From assembly GCF_029946145.1 (NCBI RefSeq), contig NZ_JAQSDY010000030.1, positions 1 through 64,000 on the forward strand: DNA of 64,000 nucleotides, in the 5' to 3' direction. The notes under the pieces were generated by a model. That model was given only the letters and a program-made list of their open reading frames with translations, was not told the origin of the DNA and did not search any database. Positions 1 to 10,448 of the stretch are shown here, in pieces (position 1 is the stretch's first letter; each line of letters starts with the position of its first letter). The stretch comes from Brevundimonas sp. Its GTDB lineage: Bacteria > Pseudomonadota > Alphaproteobacteria > Caulobacterales > Caulobacteraceae. Both the position numbers and the translations under genes were made by a program.

Positions 1-28
1 GAAAGGCAGACGGTTGTAGCTTAACCGG

Positions 29-556
29 GTGTCCTCGAAACCGGGTGCAGCTCAGGACGCCTTTCTCTTCGACACCACTGTCCTGTCGATCTATCTCGAC
101 CCGAACCATCCTCAGCACATCGCGAAGGGTCAATCGCTCGCGGCGCTGCCGGCCGAGAACCCCCGGTTTGTGTCTCCGGTCGCTCTAGGAGAACTCGGGT
201 TCGGAACCCGACTCGCCAGCCTGATCGGCAAGGGCGATCCCGCCAGACTCAACGCCATCCTCGCAGAGGCCCGCGCCTATGCCGTTCTCGACATTACCCA
301 CCACACAGCGTCCGCCTATGCCGAGCTGAAGTCGAAGGTGGCCCACAAATATCTTGCCAAGACGCTTCGGCAGGATCGCCCGAAGTATATCGAGGACTGG
401 ATCGACAAAGCCACCGGACAGAAGCTCGCCATCGACGAGAACGACCTTTGGATGTGCGCCCAAGCCAAGGAGCGCGATCTCGTCTTCGTCACGGCGGACG
501 CGCGGATGAAACGTATCCCTGATGCCGATGCAGAAGTGCGTCTGCTTATCGTCTAG
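29..556 (+). CDS. PIN-domain (VapC-like) ribonuclease
   Basis: GTG start; PIN-type acidic motifs (FLFDTTVLSIYL, ALGELGF, DENDLWMCAQAKERDLVFVTADARM). An upstream ORF ends at 24 (..ERQTVVA*), 4 nt before the start, consistent with a partly visible antitoxin. Confidence 0.75.
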   Translation: MSSKPGAAQDAFLFDTTVLSIYLDPNHPQHIAKGQSLAALPAENPRFVSPVALGELGFGTRLASLIGKGDPARLNAILAEARAYAVLDITHHTASAYAELKSKVAHKYLAKTLRQDRPKYIEDWIDKATGQKLAIDENDLWMCAQAKERDLVFVTADARMKRIPDADAEVRLLIV

Positions 557-622
557 CCGGCACCCGGGTTCTCCGTGCCAAGGCGTCAGAGGCGGTCGGG
601 AGGCGGCTACTCGATGTGAGAG

Positions 623-707
623 TGGTGCGGGTGGCCGGGGTCGAACCGGCACTCCTTTCGGAACTGGATTTTGAATCCAGCGCGTCTACCAATTCCACCA
701 CACCCGC
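623..707 (-). tRNA. tRNA-Leu(CAA), CCA encoded
   Basis: RC reads GCGGGTGTGGTGGAATTGGTAGACGCGCTGGATTCAAAATCCAGTTCC...GGTTCGACCCCGGCCACCCGCACCA. Acceptor stem GCGGGTG/CACCCGC is perfect; anticodon loop TTCAAAA. Confidence 0.95.
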
Positions 708-1016
708 ACAGGTCTAGCGAGGGCTGATCTACAAGGCGGGCGCGCGGGTTTCAACTGATGTGATGCCGGGTCGTCACCCTTGCCCTGTTACGAGGAATAG
801 TCGGCAACGCGCCAGAACCGGAACTTGGCGGCTAGTCAGAAACACGACATTCTGCTCAATTGGCATGCGGCTTGAAAGCCCGCTTCCCGGACGCCTCCGA
901 AGGTGCCGTAGGCGACTCAAAGGAGATATCGCAAGAGACTGCTTCCGGCCGGATAGGAACCGCTGGCATACTTCAACAACGGCTCGGTCCGTCGCAAGGC
1001 CCTCATTGGGTCGGGT

Positions 1017-1676
1017 TCACGCCCCTCCAGCCGGCCGGACGCCCAGCTGAAGGTGTACCTCCTTGATCGGCGGAGGGGGCCTTGCTCCCTCGACAACCTC
1101 CACCACCGTTTGAGGAGGTTTGCGGGTGGCAAAACCACCGCGTACAACGTTCGAGAAAGTTGCAGCTAGTTCGATGAAGTTCTGGCGCTGATCGTTGGGC
1201 ATACAACAATCAGCATATCGGCGGGACTGAGACCCGCATCCGCATAGCTCATCGCCTCTACATTCGATCAGCCTGTAGTAGGCCGACACTTTCGGGTCGC
1301 CACCGGGGAGAGCGTACTGCCTTCCGGGCCAGCGGCCGAAAGCTTCTAGATGGAGGTGTCGGAGCGCCCAAACGCTATAGAGATCAAGCAGAGTTCGAAG
1401 ATCGCCGCCCTCGTGCCAGGCGCCGTCCGTCGGAGAGAAGGCGCAGACAGAGCCGTCGTGAAAATTGGTATGCCTCGGGCCTATCCAGCGCGGGGCACTG
1501 TCACCGGTCCAAAAAGCCCATGCGCGAGGGCCAGCATCTGCCCGATAAGGCAGAGCTACCAAGAACGTGGCTTCTCGATCGAGATCGGCGATGACCGAAC
1601 TCTTTGCAAGAAGCCACATCCCGTCTTCGTCGGGGTAGGTCCGGAGCGAGGGATACGCTTCGGCAAGCGCGGTCAC
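1017..1676 (-). CDS. Putative E2/UBC-like protein with C-terminal SEC-C-like Cys motif
   Basis: E2-like core HTNFHDGSVCAFSPTDGAW...DLYSVWALRHLHLEAFGRWPG; SEC-C-like LCGCGSQSRRYADCC. GTG at 1676 overlaps the TGA of the upstream ORF; start uncertain (open frame extends to 2066). Confidence 0.6.
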   Translation of the reverse strand: MTALAEAYPSLRTYPDEDGMWLLAKSSVIADLDREATFLVALPYRADAGPRAWAFWTGDSAPRWIGPRHTNFHDGSVCAFSPTDGAWHEGGDLRTLLDLYSVWALRHLHLEAFGRWPGRQYALPGGDPKVSAYYRLIECRGDELCGCGSQSRRYADCCMPNDQRQNFIELAATFSNVVRGGFATRKPPQTVVEVVEGARPPPPIKEVHLQLGVRPAGGA

Positions 1677-1819
1677 CTGAACTTCGTACGCGGCACGAAG
1701 TAGGTCGATGCCGATCCGTGCCCCGGCACCGGCCGGCCGTGGTCCACGGGCCTGCCCTTGCCGTCTGGCGGCCCCTTTCCGCGGTCGGGTTGCGGATCCT
1801 CGCGTTCCTTGTCTGCCAT
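1673..1819 (-). CDS. Short ORF (48 aa) preceding/overlapping the E2-like gene; possibly its displaced N-terminus
   Basis: ATG at 1819 behind AAGGAGACTGGTG; encodes MADKEREDPQPDRGKGPPDGKGRPVDHGRPVPGHGSASTYFVPRTKFR*. Confidence 0.4.
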   Translation of the reverse strand: MADKEREDPQPDRGKGPPDGKGRPVDHGRPVPGHGSASTYFVPRTKFR

Positions 1820-2056
1820 CACCAGTCTCCTTTGTTTCGTTGGATGGGGACTCTCGACCCAAGGCGACGCGCCCTTGATCGTGCACTACGAGCAAACATT
1901 GCGTGTCGAGCGCAGCGCCAAGCTCGTGCAACACTGCCCGCGTACCCGTCCCGAAAGTCTCTTCCCTCGGAATCCCGGATGTGCGAGTCTGTGTCACCAG
2001 CACAAGCTGCGCCGCCGGCTGGGGTGTGTCAAGGCGTGTCGTTCGCACGGGGAAAG

Positions 2057-2998
2057 ATGCAGTCATTCCAGGAGAAGCTCGTTGAAGCCGTCAAACGGAA
2101 GCGAGAGGCCGAGGGACTAAGCATCCGTGCCTTGTCGGCAGCTGTCGGAATTAGCTTTTCTTCGCTGGCCCGGATCGAGCGCGGAGAGGGCCAGCCAGAT
2201 AACAACTCCAAGATTCGGTTGCTGCAGTGGCTCGGGACGGACGCCGAAGCGGCCGGCCTAGGGTTCGACAATGTCGCGTTCGTGCACTTTCGCGCAGGGA
2301 AAAACATTCAGTCGCCGACCGTTCAAGCGTTGCTGGAAGCGGCCGATTGTCTTCGCCGATCTCTTGGCAAAGTAGATGACCGCACGGCTCATGTAGCGGT
2401 CGAAGACAGTGCGTCCGAAAGCGCACCGCTATCGAAGGATGAGCTCGAGCAGATTGCGTACAAGTTCCGAGCGGACCTCGGACTAGCCGAGGCGCAGCCC
2501 ATTGATAGTCTAAAAATTGAGGTCGAGGGGGTAGAGGTAGTCCGTGCCGGACAGACGAACTGTCTTGATCAGAAGACGGTGGATTACCTTCGCGAGCGCG
2601 CGAGCGGAGAGTGGTCGGCGATGAGCGTGCCGTTGGACGTTGAGCATGAACGGTGGGCTGTCCTGTTGAACGATGGCCACACTTTGGAGCGCCAGCGCGT
2701 CACCGTTCTAGAAGAGTTCTGGCACATTCTGCTCGGCCACAAGCTCACGAAGATCGCACGGATAGCTGAGGCTTTCGGCCGGACGTACGACAAAACCGAG
2801 GAGCACGACGCCTACTACCTCGCCTCGGCGACCCTATTGCCCAAGGCCGCGTTGATAGAAGCCGTCGGCAAGAACCGCTCGTCCGAGCAAATCGCGGGGG
2901 TGTACGGCACGTCGTCTGAGCTCGTGGACTATCGCGTTAAACGCCTGGGCCTATGGCGAGAGCACGTAGGCAAGCGGGTCAGCCTGTCTTCCGACTGA
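2057..2998 (+). CDS. XRE-family HTH fused to ImmA/IrrE-like metallopeptidase domain
   Basis: N-terminal HTH (LSIRALSAAVGISFSSLARIERGEGQP); ImmA-like LEEFWHILLGHKL; RBS-like GGGGAAAG upstream of the ATG. Confidence 0.8.
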   Translation: MQSFQEKLVEAVKRKREAEGLSIRALSAAVGISFSSLARIERGEGQPDNNSKIRLLQWLGTDAEAAGLGFDNVAFVHFRAGKNIQSPTVQALLEAADCLRRSLGKVDDRTAHVAVEDSASESAPLSKDELEQIAYKFRADLGLAEAQPIDSLKIEVEGVEVVRAGQTNCLDQKTVDYLRERASGEWSAMSVPLDVEHERWAVLLNDGHTLERQRVTVLEEFWHILLGHKLTKIARIAEAFGRTYDKTEEHDAYYLASATLLPKAALIEAVGKNRSSEQIAGVYGTSSELVDYRVKRLGLWREHVGKRVSLSSD

Positions 2999-3449
2999 CG
3001 GCATTGCGCGGTGGGCCAAGAAGCGGACATGCCGATTTCGCTATGGGAAGCCCTCATCGCAGAGGACTGCCGGCTTCTTTGAGCTCGACCGTCGAGCCTT
3101 CGTACCCCTCCGGTGAGGGCCGCCTTGCGGGGACGGGGTGGGGCCGGGATGCTGCGCTGGTAAGGAGTCCTTATGAGCGCTGATACGAGAGACTGCCTGG
3201 GGGCATCGGTTTTTTGATGCACTGCGCCCGCAGGCCGTCGCCCCGGACAAGGACCACGACCGGCTCGTGAAGGCGAGCCGCCAGTTCTAGTCCCAAGCCC
3301 CACCCCTCTCTTCGAGGAGATCGCCCGGCCTGACCTTCAATTCCAGCGCGGGCCGCGCCCCCCCAAGGGATATATACCCGAATTGTTTACCTCTTCTTTC
3401 CTCCTCGTAGGCGAGTGGTTAACAGTTCATTTTCGAGGGGGAGACGGGT

Positions 3450-5042
3450 TTGGCGAAGCGTCCAGCGACCGGCGGGGCTGACCCGGCGGCGACAACGAAA
3501 ATGCAGGCGACGCTGTGGGCTGCGGCCGACAAGCTGCGCGGCAACATGGACGCGGCCGAATACAAGCACGTCGCGCTGGGTCTGATTTTCCTGAAGTACA
3601 TCTCCGACCGGTTCGAGGAGCGGCAGGCTGAGATTCTGGCCGATCCGGACACGCCTGACGACCTCAAGACGGAGTTGGCCGAAGACCGCGACGCCTACAC
3701 GGCCGAAAGCGTATTCTGGGTGCCGCCGACGGCGCGTTGGACCTATCTCAAGGAAAACGCGACGAGTGTGTCTCCTACGGTCGGCACCCTGATCGATGAC
3801 GCAATGATCAAACTGGAGGCCGAGAACGCTTCGCTTCGAGGCGTGCTGACCAAGAACTACGCCCGTCCTGAGCTGGACCAGACACGCCTGGGTGAGGTGG
3901 TGAAGCTCTTCTCCGACCTGGCGTTTCGCGACGCTCACCACGGTCAGGACACGCTAGGACGCGTGTATGAGTACTTCTTGGGGCAGTTCGCCATCGCGGA
4001 AGGTAAGCGCGGCGGTCAGTTCTATACCGCAGGCTCGGTTGTGCGGCTGCTGGTCGAGATGCTCCAGCCCTTCAAGGGGCGCGTGTACGATCCATGCTGC
4101 GGTTCGGGCGGGATGTTTGTCCAATCAGAACGGTTCGTAGAGGCCCACAATGGGAGTCGGAATGACGTCTCCGTCTTTGGTCAGGAGTCCAACCCGACCA
4201 CTTGGCGCCTAGCAAAAATGAACCTCGCGATCCGAGGCATCGAGGCTGACCTAGGGCGCAAGTGGGCAGATACCTTCAACGAAGACCTCCATCCCGGGCT
4301 GAAAGCCGACTTCGTGTTGGCCAACCCGCCCTTTAACGACAGCGATTGGGGCGGCGAGAAGGTTCGGTCGAGCGAACGCTTCCCCTATGGCGTGCCGCCC
4401 GCTGGCAACGCCAACTTCGCTTGGGTTCAGCACTTCATCCACCACTTGGCACCCTATGGGCTCGCCGGCTTTGTATTGGCCAACGGCTCTCTCTCCAGCC
4501 AACAGTCGGGCGAAGGTGAAATTCGCCGCAGGATCATTGAGGAAGGCGATCTGGTCGACTGCATTGTGAGCCTGCCAGGCCAGTTGTTTTCAACGACGCA
4601 AATTCCGGTCTGTCTGTGGTTCCTCGCCAAAGATAAGTCGAATGGCCTGATCAAGGACATCACCCTGCGTGACCGGCGGCGCGAGACGCTGTTCATCGAC
4701 GCCCGAAAGCTGGGAACGATGGAGACTCGCACACTCAAGGTTCTGAGCGACGCAGACGTAGCCAAGATCGCAGATGCGTACCACGCTTGGCGGGAAAAGG
4801 GTGGGCGGTACACGGATCAGCCGGGTTTCAGCAAGGCGATCACGACCGAGGAAATTGCCGCTCAAGCCTATGTGCTCACCCCTGGTCGCTATGTGGGAAC
4901 GGCCGCTGCGGATGACGACGCCGAACCCTTTGAAGAGAAGATGGCCCGGTTGGTCACGACTTTTCGAGAGCAAGTCACCCAAGGCGCGAAGCTAGACGAC
5001 ACCATACGCCAAACGTTGGCCGGGGTCGGCCATGGCTGGTGA
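3450..5042 (+). CDS. hsdM: Type I restriction-modification system, M subunit (N6-adenine methyltransferase)
   Basis: HsdM N-terminal domain, [15 protein letters not shown] motif; TTG start. Confidence 0.95.
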   Translation: MAKRPATGGADPAATTKMQATLWAAADKLRGNMDAAEYKHVALGLIFLKYISDRFEERQAEILADPDTPDDLKTELAEDRDAYTAESVFWVPPTARWTYLKENATSVSPTVGTLIDDAMIKLEAENASLRGVLTKNYARPELDQTRLGEVVKLFSDLAFRDAHHGQDTLGRVYEYFLGQFAIAEGKRGGQFYTAGSVVRLLVEMLQPFKGRVYDPCCGSGGMFVQSERFVEAHNGSRNDVSVFGQESNPTTWRLAKMNLAIRGIEADLGRKWADTFNEDLHPGLKADFVLANPPFNDSDWGGEKVRSSERFPYGVPPAGNANFAWVQHFIHHLAPYGLAGFVLANGSLSSQQSGEGEIRRRIIEEGDLVDCIVSLPGQLFSTTQIPVCLWFLAKDKSNGLIKDITLRDRRRETLFIDARKLGTMETRTLKVLSDADVAKIADAYHAWREKGGRYTDQPGFSKAITTEEIAAQAYVLTPGRYVGTAAADDDAEPFEEKMARLVTTFREQVTQGAKLDDTIRQTLAGVGHGW

Positions 5043-6345
5043 GTGGATCGAACAGTCTTTCTCCGATTTGGTGGGGGGGCGTGAGAACGTCATCGGCGGG
5101 CCCTTCGGTTCAAACCTGACGTCCGCCCACTATACTGCATCTGGAGTTCCAATTGTTCGCGGAAGCAACATGGAACGTGCCGGGCGCTATCTCGGCGATG
5201 ATTTCGCATACGTGTCCGATTCAAAGGCCAAGTCATTAAAGACGAACCAGATTGCGGCAGGCGATCTTGTAGTCACTCAGCGAGGTACTCTAGGTCAGGT
5301 TTCAATTGCTCCTGAAATTGGACCGGCCCACTACGTAGTCTCCCAAAGCCAAATGGGAATTCATGTCACGTCAGCCAATCGGCTTTTCGTATATTACCTT
5401 CTGAAATCTCCGGCGTTCGATGAGTTTTTGGACGGGGCGGCAATTCAGACGGGCGTACCGCACATCAATCTGGGACTGCTCAGGCAGTGGCGAGTGAAGG
5501 CTCCGTCACGATTTGAGCAAGACGCGATCGCTGGCCTACTAGGAGCGCTAGACGACAAAATCGAACTTAGTCAGCGAATGGCGCAGACGCTTGAGGCGAT
5601 GGCACTAGCGCTCTTCAAAAACTGGTTCATAGATTTCGAACCAGTTCGGCGCAAAGCCGATGGTCGCAATCTAGGCCTTCCACACCACGTAGAAACATTT
5701 TTCCCTGCCGCGCTCTCCGAGGAGGGCCTGCCGGCAGGCTGGGGCCTGCAGACCGTCGGAGAAATGTTCGAGGTAAGTGGCGGCAATACACCGTCAACAA
5801 CCGAGCCTGACAACTGGAACGGATCGCATCAATGGGCGACACCGAAGGATTTGTCGTCCCTAACATCCCCTGTATTGCTTCAAACGGAGCGCCAAATTTC
5901 CGAGGCAGGATTGGCGCGGTCGACATCAGGACTCCTGCCGAAGGGAAGCCTACTGCTCTCCTCACGCGCTCCCATCGGCTACATGGCATTTGCGACCCGC
6001 CCCGTCGCAATCAACCAAGGATTCGCTGGGCTGGTACGCAAGAAAGTATCGACTGTGTACGCGTGGGCTTGGTGCGCAGCTCACATGGAGATGATCCGGG
6101 GTAATGCAGGCGGCTCTACTTTCCCTGAAATCAGCAAGTCTGTACTGCGCAACCTACCAATGCTCCGACCATCTGATGCGGTACTCACGGCCTTTGAAAC
6201 TACGTCAGAGCCTTTGGTCAGCCGAATGATCACAGCCGTAGAAGAAGCGGCTACGCTTGCGGATCTCAGAGACGCACTGCTTCCCCGCCTGATCTCGGGT
6301 GAGCTGCATATCCGAGACGCTGAAAATGCGGTTGCGGCAGCCTGA
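5032..6345 (+). CDS. hsdS: Type I restriction-modification system, S (specificity) subunit
   Basis: Two target-recognition regions and conserved [37 protein letters not shown] spacer; overlaps hsdM stop. Confidence 0.95.
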   Translation: MAGEWIEQSFSDLVGGRENVIGGPFGSNLTSAHYTASGVPIVRGSNMERAGRYLGDDFAYVSDSKAKSLKTNQIAAGDLVVTQRGTLGQVSIAPEIGPAHYVVSQSQMGIHVTSANRLFVYYLLKSPAFDEFLDGAAIQTGVPHINLGLLRQWRVKAPSRFEQDAIAGLLGALDDKIELSQRMAQTLEAMALALFKNWFIDFEPVRRKADGRNLGLPHHVETFFPAALSEEGLPAGWGLQTVGEMFEVSGGNTPSTTEPDNWNGSHQWATPKDLSSLTSPVLLQTERQISEAGLARSTSGLLPKGSLLLSSRAPIGYMAFATRPVAINQGFAGLVRKKVSTVYAWAWCAAHMEMIRGNAGGSTFPEISKSVLRNLPMLRPSDAVLTAFETTSEPLVSRMITAVEEAATLADLRDALLPRLISGELHIRDAENAVAAA

Positions 6346-6346
6346 C

Positions 6347-7039
6347 ATGGCGTACTCCCTGCAAATGCTCCGCGCCTTGATTGAGGCTCACCCTGATCGG
6401 GCAGAGCGGCTTACCCCGCACGTCGAGGCTCTTGAAGTCAGCATTCAGAGCCAGCCGGCCTTCTGCCTCCAGAATGTCAGAACCTTGTTTGAAGCCGCGC
6501 ATGCCACGATCGCGCCCCAGTTAGGAATCGAGTTCCCAAGTCGGGCCGGATTTCCGGACCGAATGCGGGGTGTCATCGACGCACTCGATTTCTCCGTCGC
6601 AGATCATCCCGACGCCGCGACCATTCACACTCACGTTCAGTCACTGGTTGCCGCCATCAACGACATGGCTGTGGCCCTCGCCCGGCTAAGCAACGTGCCC
6701 AACATGCGCCATGGCGGTTCCCTGGATTGGGGTACCCTGGAACGTCAACACGCGACGATGCTGGGTGGGTTGTGCGACAGCTTGGTTAGTTTCCTTTTCG
6801 ACGTCGCTTGGAGCCGCCCTCTCGCCCTCGATGAGGATGCCCAGCCCGCGATCTTCGAAGACTTCGCGGACTTCAATGAATGGCTCGATGACGTAAATGG
6901 ACCAGTCGAAGTCGCTGGCTCGACCTTTCGCGCGAGCCGAGTCCTGTATCTGCTCGATCCTCTGAAGCACGAAGCGGGACGTGCCGACTGGTATACCAGA
7001 GCCGCGGCCGGCACCGCTGAAGACGAGGAAGCTGCGTGA
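6347..7039 (+). CDS. RM-associated protein of unknown function, possibly abortive-infection/HEPN-like
   Basis: Between hsdS and hsdR with 1-nt gap/4-nt overlap; C-terminal LSNVPNMRHGGSLDWG resembles Abi-family C-terminal motifs (tentative). Confidence 0.55.
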   Translation: MAYSLQMLRALIEAHPDRAERLTPHVEALEVSIQSQPAFCLQNVRTLFEAAHATIAPQLGIEFPSRAGFPDRMRGVIDALDFSVADHPDAATIHTHVQSLVAAINDMAVALARLSNVPNMRHGGSLDWGTLERQHATMLGGLCDSLVSFLFDVAWSRPLALDEDAQPAIFEDFADFNEWLDDVNGPVEVAGSTFRASRVLYLLDPLKHEAGRADWYTRAAAGTAEDEEAA

Positions 7040-10000
7040 CGGATTATCCGGTTCCGCCCAGCGCTTCGCGTCACTCGGTCCGTGAAGAGGCGGTAGAACT
7101 CGCCGCCCTGTCTTGGTTCAATTTGATCGGTTGGCGAACAGTCGCAGGTGACTACCTAGCCCCGGACGGACCAATCGGCGCGCGCGCAAGCTACGCTGAG
7201 ACGATCTTGGTACCGGAACTCCGAAGCGCGTTGGTGGCTCTGAACCCAGATGCCCCTGCTTCGACGATCGAGGCCGGCATTCAGAAGGTGCTGGCATTAC
7301 CCAGCCAAGACTTGAACGAGAACAACCGCGCCTTCCATCCTTTTCTCGCATCCGGTGTGCCGGTCGAGATCGTCGAGAACGGGGAGCCGCGCACAGTAGG
7401 CCTTCGCCTTCTCGACCGAGATGTCCTCACGAACAACCGGTGGCTCGTCGCCAATCAGTTCGTCGTTCAAGGCGAGCGCGAGGTGATCCGTCCGGACGTG
7501 GTCGCCTTCGTCAACGGGCTTCCCCTAGCCGTGCTGGAGTTGAAAAGTCCTGTTGCCACACTGGCAACCTTGGAGACGGCACACAATCAGCTTCGAAACT
7601 ACAAGGCCAAAGCCGCCGAACTGTTTCGGACGAACCAAGTGTTGGTGATCAGCGACGGCCTTCACGCGCGTGTCGGGTCGCTTACTTCCGGACTCGACCG
7701 CTTCTCGCCTTGGCGCACCATCGACGGCGTCAAGGAACAGGACGACGGCCGCCCGGAGTTGGAGGTTCTGATACGGGGCGTCTTCGCACCGGAACGGTTT
7801 CTGGAACTGATCGCCGATTACGTCGCCTTCGAGATCGAAGACGGGGTCGTCCAGTCCAAGAAGTTGGCGGGCTATCACCAGTTCCACGCGGTGCGGAAGG
7901 CGCTCTCTTCGACGGTGGCTGCCGCCGTAGGCGGCGGGAAAAAGGGTGGCGTCGTTTGGCACACTCAAGGATCGGGCAAGAGCCTGACCATGTTGTTTTT
8001 CGTGCGTCAGCTGCAACTGGCCAAAGAACTGAAAAACCCGACGATCGTGGTGGTCACCGACCGAAACGACCTGGACGACCAGTTGTTCGGCACCTTCTCC
8101 GCGCACATCTCCGCCCTTCGCGGTCAGCCGCAGCGGACGACCAACGCCGAGGACATGCGCCGCTCTCTTTCGGTGGACATCGGCGGGTTGGTGTTCACGA
8201 GCATGCAGAAGTTCCGGGGCGAGGAAGGGCAGCACCCTCGACTAACTGAACGCAGCAATGTCGTTGTCATCGCGGACGAAGCGCACCGCACCCAGTACGG
8301 CTTCAACAAGACCTTCAAGGTCGAAAAGGAGGGGGTTACCGAACAGGTCGGCTTCGCTGAGTACCTACGACAGGCTCTACCCAACGCAACTTTTGTCGGG
8401 TTCACCGGCACGCCGATCGAGGAAAAGGGCCGAAACACCGAGGCCGTATTCGGCGAGGTCATCGACAGCTATGACATGACCCAAGCCGTAGCTGACAAGG
8501 CGACGGTGCCCATCCACTACACCGCAAGGCTGGCGAAGCTCCGGCTGAACCTGACGGACGAGGAGCGAGCCGAGTTAGACGCCTTGGCGGAGGAGCTGTC
8601 CGAAGACGACGATGCCGCCGTTGAGCGCGAGAAGGGCAGGCTCAGCCGGTTCGAGGAAGCCGTCGGCGCACCAGATCGCGTGGCGCAAGTCGCAGCCGAC
8701 ATCGTTGAGCATTTCGCAGCCCGGCGCGAGGCCATGGCTGGCGGCAAGGGCATGATCGTCGCGGTCAATCGAAAGACCGCCGTCGCACTCTATGACTGCA
8801 TCACTGCGCTTCGCCCTGATTGGGTCTCGGCCGATCCTCGCGATGACACGTCGGGGATGCTGAAAGTCGTCATCACGGGCAAAGGCAATGCCGATCCGCC
8901 CGAACTCCAGCTTCACTTGCGGACGAAGAAGGGGCGCGAGGACCTAGCAGACCGGTTCAAGAAGCCGGGGTCGGGCTTTGACCTGGCCATCGTCCGGGAC
9001 ATGTGGCTGACAGGCTTCGATTCGCCCTCACTGCACACGCTCTACATCGACAAGCCGATGCGAGGGCACGGGCTGATGCAGGCCATTGCGCGCGTGAACC
9101 GGGTCTGGGGGGACAAGCCGGGCGGTCTCGTCGTCGATTATCTCGGGATTGGCGCGGAGCTGCGCGCTGCCTTGGCCCAGTACACTGACCGCGATCGCGA
9201 CCAAGTACGGCTCGATAACGACGAAGCGGTGCGCCAGACCCTGATTCGGCTGGAGAGCGCGCTGGCGCTTCTGGAAGGCGCGCCGTGGCGCGACTTCTTC
9301 GGCGCCGACCCTGGAGGCCGCCTAACCGTCCTTAAGCAGTGTCTGGAACACCTCTTGGCAAGCCAGCACCGCGACGAATTCGTCAAGGTCGCGCTGGAGC
9401 TGGAGAGCGCCTACGGCATCAGCGCCGGCGACGCGCACGTGACAGTCCGCCGTGATCAGATCGCCCTCGTCGCCGCGATCCGAGCGAACCTGGTTAAATA
9501 TACGTCCGGCGGCAGTGGGCGGGGTAGTTCCGAGGTCGAACGAGACATTCGCCAACTGATCTCTCGCGCGGTCATGGCTGATGGCATTCTGGACGTATTC
9601 AAAGCGGCCGGCCTAGACCGCCCGGACCTCGCCATCTTGTCCGACGAGTTCCTCGCTGAGGTCGCGCAGACCAGTCAGAAGAACCTCGCTGTCGAAACCC
9701 TGCGGCGCCTTTTGGCCGGTGAAATCAAGACCCGCGAGAAGAGCAACATCATCGAGGCGATGAGGCTGTCGGACAGGCTGGAAGGCACCCTGCGTCGCTA
9801 TCACAACCGCGCGGTCGACAGTGTTCAGGTGATCGAGGAGCTCATTGCCCTCGCGAGGGACATCAGCGCCGCCAACGCGCGGGGGGCCGAACTAGGGCTC
9901 TCGGCAGAAGAGCTCGCGTTCTATGATGCTCTTGCGGAGAACGGCTCCGCCAAGGAGCTGATGGCGCATGAGGAGCTGCGGACCTTGGCCCAGGTGCTGA

Positions 10001-10179
10001 CCCTCACGATCAGAAAGTCGGCTTCTATCGACTGGACCGTGAAAGACAGCGTCCGAGCCAAGATGCGGATCGAGGTCCGGAAGGCTCTAGCGCGCTATGG
10101 ATACCCGCCCGACCTTCAGAAGGCGGCGGTCGATTTGGTGCTCCGGCAGGCGGAGTCTATCGCTTCCGGCTGGGGCTAA
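7036..10179 (+). CDS. hsdR: Type I restriction endonuclease, R subunit
   Basis: HsdR nuclease region (LAVLELKSP), Walker A WHTQGSGKSLTM, DEAHR, helicase motifs; GTG start. Confidence 0.95.
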   Translation: MTDYPVPPSASRHSVREEAVELAALSWFNLIGWRTVAGDYLAPDGPIGARASYAETILVPELRSALVALNPDAPASTIEAGIQKVLALPSQDLNENNRAFHPFLASGVPVEIVENGEPRTVGLRLLDRDVLTNNRWLVANQFVVQGEREVIRPDVVAFVNGLPLAVLELKSPVATLATLETAHNQLRNYKAKAAELFRTNQVLVISDGLHARVGSLTSGLDRFSPWRTIDGVKEQDDGRPELEVLIRGVFAPERFLELIADYVAFEIEDGVVQSKKLAGYHQFHAVRKALSSTVAAAVGGGKKGGVVWHTQGSGKSLTMLFFVRQLQLAKELKNPTIVVVTDRNDLDDQLFGTFSAHISALRGQPQRTTNAEDMRRSLSVDIGGLVFTSMQKFRGEEGQHPRLTERSNVVVIADEAHRTQYGFNKTFKVEKEGVTEQVGFAEYLRQALPNATFVGFTGTPIEEKGRNTEAVFGEVIDSYDMTQAVADKATVPIHYTARLAKLRLNLTDEERAELDALAEELSEDDDAAVEREKGRLSRFEEAVGAPDRVAQVAADIVEHFAARREAMAGGKGMIVAVNRKTAVALYDCITALRPDWVSADPRDDTSGMLKVVITGKGNADPPELQLHLRTKKGREDLADRFKKPGSGFDLAIVRDMWLTGFDSPSLHTLYIDKPMRGHGLMQAIARVNRVWGDKPGGLVVDYLGIGAELRAALAQYTDRDRDQVRLDNDEAVRQTLIRLESALALLEGAPWRDFFGADPGGRLTVLKQCLEHLLASQHRDEFVKVALELESAYGISAGDAHVTVRRDQIALVAAIRANLVKYTSGGSGRGSSEVERDIRQLISRAVMADGILDVFKAAGLDRPDLAILSDEFLAEVAQTSQKNLAVETLRRLLAGEIKTREKSNIIEAMRLSDRLEGTLRRYHNRAVDSVQVIEELIALARDISAANARGAELGLSAEELAFYDALAENGSAKELMAHEELRTLAQVLTLTIRKSASIDWTVKDSVRAKMRIEVRKALARYGYPPDLQKAAVDLVLRQAESIASGWG

Positions 10180-10448
10180 TCGCTATAGCGCAAAGGAGGG
10201 CGGACCCGCCCCTTGGAGGGTCCAGGCTGCGCTCACCGATCATGCTTCGATCTTTAGATCCGGCTAGCCCGTCCGTCGGTGGCGGGTGCTGGGCGCAGTA
10301 GGTCAGCAGCGCTATTTCCGAGACAGGGTTAGGATGATCGCAGTCCGAAAGCGGACGTCGCCAACGACAGATATGAGTCAAGTTCAGAGAATGTCTCGAC
10401 GCCAATCATCGGTGCCGAGATGTAGGTTGATTCTGTGTCGCTGTTGGG

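Noticed and set aside
3000-3440. ~440-bp gap between the ImmA gene and hsdM examined for an RNA gene or small ORF
   Set aside because: Only short frames (e.g. MPISLWEALIAEDCRLL*) and no convincing structured RNA; probably regulatory or decayed DNA.
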